Below are positions 38,101-48,039 of a DNA stretch of 64,000 nucleotides, piece by piece. The notes beneath the pieces were generated by a model. The model saw only the letters and a list, made by a program, of their open reading frames with translations. It did no database searches and was not told the origin of the DNA. The number at the start of each line of letters is the position of its first letter. The stretch's first letter is position 1. The position numbers were made by a program, and so were the translations under genes. Source of the stretch: Cyclaneusma minus. Its lineage: Eukaryota > Ascomycota > Leotiomycetes > Marthamycetales > Marthamycetaceae. The stretch spans positions 248,001-312,000 of the forward strand of contig JAKZHN010000001.1 of NCBI GenBank assembly GCA_037179335.1. The letters run 5' to 3'.

Positions 38101-39450
38101 GGAGGACTCTTCGGCCTGGTCTTCAATTTTGCGGGCGATCTGGTTGACGGCGTCCTGGATTCCGCTTGCAATCTCGTGTTTCCGGACACCTCAGAAATAG
38201 ATTCCTCGACTAAATCGTTCCCATCTTGGGTATCTCTTGATACGTATCCTTCTGAAGCAGACTTCTCCGATGATCCAGGAGATGACCCCACTTCTGTCCA
38301 CACGGCTTCAACGGCTTCACCCTCTGGAGAGAACCCTACATCCACCGCGAAGACAGCTTCGGCATCTACAACCTCGAGTTTGTCGTCGTCATCAAGCTCT
38401 GAAAAATCTTTCTCGTCTTCCTCTTCGTCATCTTCATGCAGCGCGTCAGCGGCGGCCCAGTGCACAGCATCCTGTCTTGTCTTCTCCATCTCTGGAACTG
38501 CCTCCTCCAGTTGCGCTACGGCTTGCACGACCATTACAGCATGCTCGGTGACGGAAACTGTAACGACAACTACAATCTCGGTCGACCAGACAGCTCCTTC
38601 AGTCTACGTACATGTCGCGCCGTCGATTTCTTACTTTTCTGCTCAGCAAGACTTACTCGCATCATTCATGTCAGGCGCACCAACAGCTTTACCCTCCGAT
38701 TACTGGTCTACGGTTTCGCAGACGACCAGCTCGACAGACATCAGCACAGTGTTCAGCTCCGGATCGGCTACTCCGAATTCCATGTCATCAAGCTCCTTGA
38801 CGGAGTCTGTCAGTACCACTTCAATCACGACACTCTACTCTTCAACAAGCAGACCGACCTCCTTAATACCATATTGGACTCCAGTTACGACACTTTCTTC
38901 ATCAACCAGCACACCCCTCTCAGCAGCAACGACACTATGTTTAGGAAACCAAGTCCAAGGCAGCTGCGTAGCAGGTGTTCTCCCTAGCGCAACCCCATAT
39001 TCTGGCAATGCAATCGCATGCAACAAAGCAGACGGCGACAGCGGCACACTCCCTCGTATCAACGCCCCTGCGGCATCAACCGCCGCAACAGCCTACTGCT
39101 CTCTACTCATCAACGACGGCGTCGTCCTATCCGCAGAATCCGCCACAACCAATCCCCAAGCCAACGTTGTCAAAGGCGCAACCGAAGACAACGGCGAGCT
39201 CGCTCTGAGTGTGATCTTCGATATTGACTATTGCCCCACGGATCAGTCGACAACGGAGCTTGACTTCTCGGTTCTAGGATTCGATGAGTGCTTTGACAAT
39301 CTGTACTTGTATTTTGCGGATGTATGTGCGCAGGATAGCACGTGGGAGGACTATAACGCGAATTATACCCTGGAGGGAGGACTTTATGGTGCGGATTGCG
39401 GTCTCTGGAGTATGGCTTCATTTGTACCTGCGTCTAGTGTGCATCCTTGA
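35129..39450 (+). CDS. Large secreted HELTH zinc metallopeptidase with Ser/Thr-rich tail
   Basis: Suggested exons: 35129-35231, 35293-35514, 35568-35644, 35700-35933, 36032-36190, 36446-36593, 36643-37968 and 38024-39450 (about 1231 aa). A signal peptide covers residues 1 to about 24. The protease part lies within the first 360 residues: a VIYCDLSRL strand, SLFDNTLIHE at the end of exon 5 joined to LTHAIPE in exon 6 to form HELTH (residues 264-268), then YGWYNIYKL and DSWAYFALGIARM. This resembles the fungal zincin group near deuterolysin/lysine-specific metallopeptidases. After it come about 450 residues of Ser/Thr-rich mucin-like sequence, a Cys-containing segment, more Ser/Thr, and a C-terminal Cys-rich domain (about 180 residues). 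Intron 36594-36642 is GC-AG. The donor near 35642-35648 and the acceptor at 38002 or 38023 are uncertain. Confidence 0.75.
36594..36642 (+). other. GC-AG intron, 49 nt
   Basis: Reading through the exon meets a stop after FYNAGK. Removing GCAAGT...AATCAG joins FYNA to DSWAYFALGIARM in frame, the expected zincin sequence. The donor is GC rather than GT. Confidence 0.7.
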
Positions 39451-40445
39451 ACGATTCTGTATAGTATCATGAAGCGGCGTCCCAGTTGGTTTCAGGAGGA
39501 ATTGTCTTTTTCTTAAGAGTTAGCGACAGCACAGTGTGCTACATATGTTCCTTTGTCTTCAGGCTGACTCCAATTTGTTTCAAGTCACAAACACACGTTA
39601 GGATCTCAATCACATTATCGATTATCACGATCACCATAGGTGGAGAGCCTGCCCCTTTAAGTGAACATGGAAAAGAAAACAGAGTTTCTTTTTACATCGA
39701 TCATTAATGGAGCCTACAGTGGGTGGGAAAAAGTCTGAATACGGCCTACAGTCTCCGAATAATTGCGAATATTCCAAATAACCAGAAATATTGCCAGTGA
39801 TTAGGAATACGCCAGGACCAGGTGCTTTGGAATATTCCAAGTAACCTGGAATATTTCAAGTTATTGGAGATATTCCTGATTATTTGGAATATTTACAATT
39901 ATTCGACAATTGTAGACCGTATTCAGATTTTTTCCCTCCCACTGTATATGAATCTGAGGCCACATATCAGTGACTATCCTCTGAGGCCAACACTTAGTTC
40001 CACAAACACATGGAGTTCCGGGGACAGAACCTCTGCCTCTCTTTGATCTTTCCCGCACCCAGTAGCAGATTCCACAACCACGGTCGGGAGCCTACACGAT
40101 TTCGAGATTTAGTTACCTTAGTAGGTGCACATGTACCTTCTGCCTATCGGCAATTATGAATACGATGTCGTGCCTAGGTATCCGTATGCATGTAATATAT
40201 TTCGGAGTGGAAACTAGGGGCTTTTTAGACTGGGGATGAGCGGGGAGTTCATTTCGGTCCTGTTATAGCTGGCAATGAAATCATGCCGGGAACAGACGGG
40301 ATGTGTTCTGCCACAGGAGGTTGAGAAATGACCTTCACAAACTTGAACGATCATCACTAACAAACACGAACACGCAGCCCTCAATCGAGAATCTTTCATT
40401 TGCTACGCTATGTCCCTCCCTTGTCAGAGAGTGACTAAACAATAT
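39451..40445. other. Intergenic with one MITE
   Basis: Between two convergent genes. Apart from the MITE at 39717-39944 I see no gene or RNA. Confidence 0.5.
39717..39944. mobile_element. Tc1/mariner-type MITE, 228 bp
   Basis: The left end CAGTGGGTGGGAAAAAGTCT continues as GAATACGGCCTAC. The reverse complement of the right end reads CAGTGGGAGGGAAAAAATCT, continuing GAATACGGTCTAC. Both sides are flanked by TA. The inside is a string of imperfect GGAATATTCC-like palindromes. A relative lies at 42919-43063. Confidence 0.8.
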
Positions 40446-42274
40446 CTAATCAGCGCTTTCAGTCGTCCTACCTAACGACGACCAGATACTCCAAGTCCCA
40501 TACCCCTCCAGCCTCGGTTTCCTCCTAATCAACGTCCTACCATTTCCCCCGTTCACTTTGGGACGCCACATAACCTTCGGCACAGGCCTCTTCCCCATAA
40601 GGTCCCTGTAACGCCTCTCCCCCTCAATCGCCTCCACACGCTGCTCCCAATCGTCGCCTAAATTCCTTGGAGTATTTATCCTAGAGTTCCTGGCGGAGCG
40701 AGCGATCGGAGTGTCCGCGAAGCTTCGTGGGTCGGGACGGCGACGAGAGTAGATTGGACTGTGTGTGAAGACTACTTCTCGGGGACAAAAGGCTGAGTTT
40801 TGGGCTTGCTGCCCCAGCGGGTGCCATGGAGGAGTTTTGGGTGGTTGTAGACTGTGGAGAGCGTTCGGAGTGTGGCCATTGCGTAGAGTGTATGGACCGT
40901 GGCGACTGTGGGGTGTGCGTGGGATCCGTGGGATCCGTGGGATCTGTGAAGTGCGTGGAGTCTGCGGAGTCTGCGGAGTCTGTGAAGTGTGTGGACGCTG
41001 TAAAATCGGTGGAGTCGTTGGAGTGCGTAGAAATTGTGAAAGCGTCGGACCCGCTGGAGGTGGAGTATGTGGAATCCATGTATCGGTACCCTCTTCCCCA
41101 GCAATCTCTTCCACATCAGGCTCCCCATCCTCCTCATCCGAATCCTCCTCATAAGGCGGTACCCCCTGCCATTCGACATGCATTGGCCCTGCCTCCCCAG
41201 TCAGCGTCTCTCCCGGAAAAGCGACCTGGGTAGCAGTCAAGTGCTTGATCCACTCAATGGCCTTGACCACCCCAGCAATCTCTTCCACATCAGACTTCCC
41301 ATCCTCCTCATCCGAATCCTCCTCATCGTGATCCGCCTCATAAGGCGGTACCCCCTGCCATTCGACATGCATTTTCTCCGCCTCCCCAGTCAGCGTGTCT
41401 CCTGGAAAAGCGACCTGGGTAGCAGTCAAGCGCTTGATCCAGTCAATGGCCTGGACTGCCACAGCGTGCTTAGGAAGAGAGCCAAGATACTCAGAATAAT
41501 CGGGATCCTGTCGTACCAGAGACTCAATCACAGGCTTACTCTCAAACGGCCCGTTGTCCTTACCCGACCCTCCACTAATAATCTCCAACCAATCGAGATT
41601 AACGCCCGGATCGGCTTTCTGCTCCTCATGCCACGCATTGTAGATCATCGCACTTTCCCCAAAAAAGACATTGTCGCCAGTCCAGTCGTGTTCATTTTGA
41701 CCCGACTTCCCGGTTATGACACGCTTCGCAGTATAGTCGGAGTCATAGCCATCGGTATGTTCTCTCAACACGCGCCTATGAGTTAAGTGTCTGCCCAACC
41801 ACATCGCATCGACCGCGTGCTGCAGCCGGGTCGGGCAGAAGTCGAAAAACATCTCCCAGTACTCGGGATAGTATCTAAACAGCGAACATGCCCTGTCCCA
41901 GAGACGCAGCACGGCTTTCGTGTACACTTTTACAAAGTCACCGTAGCCGCTAGCGCCACCATGGGTGAGATCCCAGAACATCTTGTTCAGGTAGTCGACG
42001 AATAAGGAGAAGTTTTCCTCGATGCGATCGTGGCGGAATTGTGCCTAAAGAGATTGTTAGCGTCACTTCGATAAGTTGTTTGGGGTAGTTGGAAGAGGGA
42101 AGGAGAATGGGTGATGGGAAGAAGAAACTTTACCTGCATGTCAGCCAAGAAGATTAGTACTTCGGGAGCGAACATTTCAATGTAGTCGTCTGCGTACATG
42201 ACCCTGAGGGATCGCATCATGGTTTGCTTTGCCTCCTCAAGTTGCTTGTCGACCACTAAGGGGTGATAGTCCAT
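40446..42274 (-). CDS. Orphan acidic protein with internal duplication
   Basis: Exons 42274-42134 and 42044-40446 with an 89-nt intron (GTAAAG donor, TTTAG acceptor) give 579 aa. I do not recognise a family. Residues 1-130 are helical and aromatic (LFVDYLNKMFWDL, LFRYYPEYWEMFFDFCP). Then come two near-identical copies of a segment containing AIEWIKHLTATQVAFPGETL, the phrase MHVEWQGVPPYE and a D/E-rich stretch ending DVEEIAG. A Pro/Thr-rich low-complexity region (TSQTPQTPQTPRT, IPRIPRIPRTP) and a basic C-terminus follow. There is no signal peptide, and the composition suggests a nuclear or cytosolic protein. It lies immediately downstream of the PAH-like gene on the same strand, 192 bases apart. 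Confidence 0.72.
41098..41453 (-). repeat. Intragenic tandem duplication
   Basis: Two direct copies (about 41098-41269 and 41271-41453) share nearly all bases and differ by a small in-frame indel in the acidic stretch and scattered substitutions. The duplication is recent and in frame. Confidence 0.75.
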
Positions 42275-42466
42275 GGCGGCGGTAGTCTTGGCAGAAAAGA
42301 CGATAGAGCATATGATGGAGGTCGTGCTGATCCTAGAATTCGAGTAGGCTTATTTTGCACTACCTGTCGCCGATGGTAATGGATGATTGCCCAGCTGAAG
42401 GAGTGATGGGATTAGCTATGTGAGTTGCGATCCCCGGATTTCGAAATTGCCCTTATAGGGAGTCGG

Positions 42467-44835
42467 CTAATATTTTTGGGATAGGGCGGCGAGGGTCTCG
42501 AACAGCTCAAGGGAAAGACCGTCACTGCTCCTGCGGTGCCCAGCTGAAGGAGTGATGGAGCGCTGGACTTCAGGTCCCTGATAATCCGTATAGACAATAC
42601 CCGACTCACTCGATTCACTCCAGGTCATCAGGTAGACGATCCCTTTTTCGTGGTTCCGGAACTGCTTTGAATGCCAGGGGCCGTAGCTCGAGTCTCGCGC
42701 CCTGGTCAGATTTTGGCTGTACGCTTTCAAAGATAGAATAAGGTCAATGCAATCGGGATGACACGTTTCAAGTGCTTTCGCTCGTCTCCTCGCTACTCGA
42801 AAGGGAATAAGGCCTTCTTCAAGCGGTTTGTCAAGTTCTTCGAATGTTTGACGGGCTTCAGGTCGGGAGAAGAGTCGACACTAATGATAACAAGGTTAGA
42901 TGAAGATGCGAACAAATACAGCGGGACGAGAAAAGTCTGGATGCGGCCTACGGTCTCTGAATTATTCGGAGTATCCCAAGTAATTGGGTATATTCGAAGT
43001 AATTGGGATAATTCCGAATACTCAGAGACCGTAGGCCGTCTCCAGACTTGTTTCATAGCACTGTAGGATGGGGGCAGTCAGGGGCTCATACCTTGAGTGT
43101 AGTGAGTCTACCAGTTGCGTAGAAAACTCTCTCCCTTCTTTGTCGTTTCTCAGCCTTGGCCTGAGCTTCAGCTTCTTCTTTTGCTTCAGCTTCTTTGAGT
43201 CTTTTTTCGGCTCTTTCTTCGGCCTCCTTTTCGAATCGAACTTTTTTGAAGTTCTTCAAGAACAGGGAGCTTTTTTCGCTCCTCCGGAAACGGAATTCCG
43301 AACTCATATCTGGGGTGGATGTCGGGAATTTCGATATCTGCCTCACGGGGGAGCTCCAGAAGCTCGGGTATCACGTCGCTGTAGAGAAGGCAAGCTACCA
43401 GATCAGGGTGACCTGACAGATAGTCTCTCACACCGTCTCTGAGTTCTTTGACATTGATCTTACCGTTCTTGAAGCTGAGCAGAACTCCCAGGATTTGTAG
43501 AAATCTTTCGGGTTCTCCGCTCAAATCGAATCGTAGCTGATGACAGAAACGCGTTAGCGGAGCTTTGAAGCAAGGAAGAAGAATACGGTTGCTTACTTTG
43601 ATAGCGTGGACGATGTTCCCCTGGTTGAGCGAAGGGTTGTAAGGGGAGGGTAGCTTCACTATTACCTTGTCACTACCGGAGACGAGAAGGGGAAAGCTGG
43701 TAGCACTGGAGAGAATTCTTGCTCCGCGAGGAACAGGGGGGTGCTCGACGGGCTTGATTTGGAGGTCCGGATGTCGGATGCGCGGAAGTTCGATGCGAGG
43801 GAATTGGACGGGCGGAGGAGCTCGGATGATGGGTGGAAGTTCCATGCGAGGAAACTGGACGGGCGGAGCGCGGATCGGGGGCGGCATAAGAAGCCAATAT
43901 CCGTCTCCTGTTTGGACCAACTCGAACAACCGGTTAAAGAGCGTCGCGAAGGCGTATCGGATTACCTCGCCGCGGACGGGGGGGACGAGTTTCAACCACG
44001 CTAAATAGAGCTCAGGCTCGCCTGTAAGGAAGGCTTTGATGTGTTCGTAGAGTGTTGTTCCGTCGATCAAGCTGGTTCTGTACCAAGACAAGAGGTTGAA
44101 GAAGTTTTGGTAGCTTGACGGCTTGTCGTGGTATTGGTACTAAGAAAGCAGGATGTCAAGGGGTGCCTAGAAGCAGTTCATGGGAAGATGCGTACCTGGA
44201 GAGTTCTCACAAATTGGCGAGTTGCTCCGTCAGTTCCGAAATTTCCTGCTCGTCGAGACGGGTCTGCCTCTGCATACGTCGTCTCTGCATACGTATGAAA
44301 GACCGGCGAGACTGGCGCGCCCTGCGATGTGCGCGGCGATATTGTTCCAGACTCGATCGTCGTTGAAGAATAACCCAGCGTCGGCGGCGACGACGAGAGG
44401 TCCGGACCGTACCAAATTCTTGGCATTGATATTCCTCAACCTCCTTGGTAGACTTAGACCTTGATAATACTTTGGGTCGTCGGTAGTGGTCGTCTATCCA
44501 CTGCTTGAGCTTTGGAACGGTCAATCCCGTAGAGGCAGCGAAGGCGACAGAAAGATTTTGGAGAGGTTGGAAGAGTAATGCAAGTTGCAGAAATGTTTCT
44601 GGGTTCGTCAGTAACTCTTGTTCCCAACTAGACAGAATCCAACGGAATCTGCGCCAGAGAGAAGGGCTTTCACAGAAGTGGCGCTAAGCGTAGACACATC
44701 AGATAGAGAACTCGAAGAGAAAGGAACAACAGGATGGCAAGGACGTACTCTCACAAGACGCAAGAACTTGCGAGTTTCCCTTTGTCGAGTGCGAAGCCGC
44801 TGTTCTGATGATCCGCCGAGGATACTCCAGGCCAT
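42467..44835 (-). CDS. PAH-like (Sin3-type helix) protein with one frameshift
   Basis: Suggested exons: 44835-44755, 44683-44211, 44113-43597, 43536-43092 and 42880-42467. Two segments resemble paired amphipathic helix domains of Sin3 corepressors: FYQNFFNLLSWYRTSLIDG with EHIKAFLTGEPELYLAWLKL (about 185-230), and RFLQILGVLLSFKNGKINVK with LRDGVRDYLSGHPDLVACL (about 367-405). Between them lies a Pro-rich linker with two PPVQFPR repeats. Exon 4 changes frame at a run of six T (43242-43247; A on the coding strand). Before it the frame ends at 43186 (473 aa). After a one-base shift a charged coiled coil (EAEERAEKRLKEAEAKEE) follows, and the frame then stays open to 42467 (642 aa). This is either a frameshift mutation or a homopolymer error. 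The last intron carries a MITE. Confidence 0.6.
42919..43063. mobile_element. MITE (145 bp) inside an intron
   Basis: The left end CAGCGGGACGAGAAAAGTCT continues with GGATGCGGCCTACGGTCTC. The reverse complement of the right end begins CAGTGCTATGAAACAAGTCT and continues GGAGACGGCCTACGGTCTC. TA flanks both ends. It lies in the 211-nt intron 42881-43091; without the MITE and one TA the intron would be 64 nt, the local norm. Confidence 0.8.
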
Positions 44836-45830
44836 GAGGATATACGCAATATTTATATCGGTCACGGGCGGTTTCTGGGGGAGAGAGCGGAGTCCGATAT
44901 TTTGGATTGTCCTGTTGACGTATGCGATACTGACAGCGAATGAATGCAGAGCACGTAAAGATGCCGTCTGTGGTAAGTTGGATGTGGATGGTGAAGCTAT
45001 GGTTGAGGTGAGGCTTCAAATAGAGCTATGGGTCAACAACCGTGGCTCACTCCTTCCCCTCATCGCCATCGGGGTCAGTCCGGGAAGGCGACGTGCTCGA
45101 TTCGTTCCTGCCCGCCAGACATCGCGCGGATGACTGTGGGAGAGACAACAACGGCATGGCCAGAGAAGCCTAGTGATTGGGAAAACTTCAAGAAATCAGT
45201 TCTTAATGATAAGTGGTTCGGGAAAATATGGGGAATTGGGGGTAGTTCAATTGACTGGTGGTCTGTAGAAATCCAAATTGCTCAAGATAAAACAAGTCTT
45301 CACTCACAATGCCACTCAACAACACTTAAGACCAAGGTACTGCAGACTTTCACGGCACTGTACTGAGAAGGCGACATTGTTGGGATTGGGATTCATTCCT
45401 GGTCACCAGACACAGCCCCCCCCAGTGCCTCAAAATTTGAGTTTCACGGATGTAAAATGCTGGCCAGAGTTGGTCATCGATTCTCATATCGCTCGTTTTC
45501 AGTGAATTCGAATGTTTTCGGTTATTTTACATTTTCGCTGAACGGCGCCCGGACTATTGACCAGAAGGAAATGTGTTTCAGAAGAGACCTGGCATCCTTA
45601 GCCCATCTCCCAAGAAGTCCCACCAGACGCCTTACCATACTATGTAACATACCACACGCTCTGGGATACACTTCGCGAGCCTGCTGTCATTTGATCCTCT
45701 GTTCTCGAGAGAGGAGGCACAGCCCGAGGTGTTTCCAACTCTCTGTAGTAATGAGATGGTCGATGATGAGACAACTGTGGTAATTCGCCTCCAGCTGGCT
45801 TCACTCGCCTGGTATTGCTGTCTCCACCAT
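44836..45830. other. Intergenic, no supportable gene
   Basis: Upstream of the PAH-like gene and downstream of the SAP gene. The open frames on the + strand overlap the PAH-like exons or lack coding character. Confidence 0.45.
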
Positions 45831-46720
45831 TTATGCCACAGCGCCAAACTTCTTCGCTCTTGCCTCGGCCTTCGCCTTCTCGACGGGGTCATCCGTGATT
45901 CTTCCACCCGACTTCTTCTGTACACCGGTGGGCTTTGCTCCCCTGCGATCTGTCGTCTGCCTCTTCGCGGGCCTTCCACCACGGTCGCCGCCCTCCCTTC
46001 CACGCTTGCGCTCTCTCCTCTCTGGCAGTGCAGCGTCCAGTCCACCCACAATCGCGGCACCATCCGTACCAAACTTCTTCGCCCTAGCCAGTTTCTTCTG
46101 TTCCTCGGTGTCTTCAGGAAGTCCGAATCGCTTGGCCCTTGCTGCACGCTTCTCAGCCTCCTTCTCTGCGTCCGTCTGCTCGATGCCCATGCTGAAGTCT
46201 TGCTTAGGCGCTTCGGGCTCCGGTGCAGCCTTGGTGGCCGGGGCATCTGGAGCTGGGGTAGCGCTTTCCTTGGCAGCGGGGGCTTCGATTGCTGCGCCAG
46301 CCACTTTCAGGTCGTCGGTCTTGGCGGGATCAATGTCGACTTTCTGGTTGGGGACTGCGGTGGGGTTTGCGACCTGTCCTAGGCCGCCAGCGGCCACGGC
46401 GGCAGCTGCGGGTTCAGTGGTGGGTTTCGCGGTGTCATCTTCGTCCCAATCGATCTCGTCTTCTGCGGCTGGAGGAGCTAAGCGCACAGATGAATTAGCT
46501 GGGGGATCGAAGACAGGAAGCGTGTGGTAGAGCTCGATCTCAATTGCGCGCGCTCGGCGACAGTGTTCACGGGAGTCGTACCTGCGCCATTGGCAGGCTT
46601 CTGCTTATCATTGTCCACGAGGCGTGCGACCAGGTCGGCCTTGTTGCCCGAGACGGCGAGGCTTCGTTCAGTGAGGAGCTTCTTCAGCTCGGGGACCTTG
46701 AGGGAGTTGTAGTCGGCCAT
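45831..46720 (-). CDS. THO1: THO1/SARNP (CIP29)-type SAP domain protein
   Basis: Exons 46720-46582 and 46477-45831 with a 104-nt intron give 261 aa. The N-terminus (residues 3-36) is a SAP domain: YNSLKVPELKKLLTERSLAV then GNKADLVARLVD. An acidic EDEIDWDEDD patch and an Ala/Pro-rich linker follow. The C-terminal half has three copies of the Tho1/MOS11 motif (ARAKRFGLP, ARAKKFGTD, ARAKKFGAV) and an Arg/Gly-rich basic stretch. In yeast and animals this family binds RNA and chromatin and helps THO/TREX-linked mRNA export. The stop codon directly follows the last KKFG motif. Complete and intact. Confidence 0.9.
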
Positions 46721-48039
46721 TGTGAATTGTGATGGCGGAACGCGTAGTCTTGGTTGTGAGGTAGGGCGATTGATCAACTCTGCAGGCGCATGCAAGTAGT
46801 CGACGTAGAAGAGGCAGCAGCGAGACTTGTCACTTATGTAGAGTGGTCGGCTGAGCAGAGGACTGTTTGCGTTTGTGGGTGTGTCTGAGAGAAAGTTGTC
46901 GCATTGGATGTGGTGAGTGATGCTTGCGGCTGCGCCATGATGGAATTCGCGCCACGCGCCAAGTGGCCATAGCTCCTGTGGCCTGAGGCAGCAAGGAGTC
47001 CCGTGCTTAGGATTCTGCAACTCCACTTCAACCGTCAAGCGCACCACCTCGCCCGTTTGCTTGCATCTCCCTCCCGCCAAAGGAGGCCGCCGTCGTTGAC
47101 TATTGGGGACTTGAGGTGACGAGGTCGCCTCTGCCTCCCGCAATGAGTCCCTTTGCCGCATTCAAGGAGATCATCCCGGCCGCTGTCTAGTTCTACCCCG
47201 TTGAGCAATAAGCACGCTGCACGTCTCCTTCGTCCTGTACCTCCGAAACATCCTGATTCCTCGTTCTCGATCTATCAAGAACATCCAAATCGATTGGCAG
47301 TCCTGGCTCCTGACTCCTGATTGCCAGGACCAATCCTGAGGCCTCATCACTTGGGAACAATCAACAAACTGATCTGAGTGATCATCTCGCATCCAGTTCA
47401 TCTCAAACGACATGGACTGCTTCTAGTGGTTCGGAATTCGCAATACAGGTGGTATACAAGCAGGGACAGTATCCCATCCGAGCTGATCTCTGGACTCGAG
47501 CTGGCCCTCTTAGGCGTCCTCGAAACGCCGAGAGTCAGTCAAAGCTGTTGGCCGGTAGGTCGTCACAATCACACGCAGAAGAATTTGGGGTGACCTAGTT
47601 GATCACCTCAGACTATAGGCTGAGAAGAAGTCATGGAGATGTTGCTGCCTCGTCTGTTTGCGTTGGTTAAGATTTGGGGGCTGCTTTTTCGTTACTTTTT
47701 CCAGTGTTTTCTCGGTCAAGGACACGGCCGCCGGCGTTTGCTTTCGATTTCGACATGCTTGAGGTCTAGGCAACAGCGCCCTGGGCGTGCTCTTGATCTT
47801 TAGGATTAATCACAAAATCATTTTGGACGGCCATGCAAGACTCCGACTGGCAGAGCGTTTTGGGCTTTGGCAGCATAGATTAGCGAATAACGAGAAGGGG
47901 TCAGTGGCAGTCAAGCGTACCTGATGCCTATAAGAACCACGAGTATTTGAGCTGCTGAGCATCTCAACCACTTTCCTTGTTTTTGTCCTCGTACGACTCT
48001 TTCGAAGTTCTCCAATCTCCATCTCTCTCCTCACTCACA
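46721..48039. other. Divergent intergenic region
   Basis: About 1.3 kb between THO1 (-) and the orphan gene (+). A pyrimidine-rich leader (TCTCTCCTCACTCACA) precedes the ATG at 48040. No further gene is seen. Confidence 0.45.

Noticed and set aside
37109..38534. Long minus-strand frames rich in D/E/V under the metallopeptidase
   Set aside because: Antisense of Ser/Thr-rich codons gives such frames automatically; no start context or domains.
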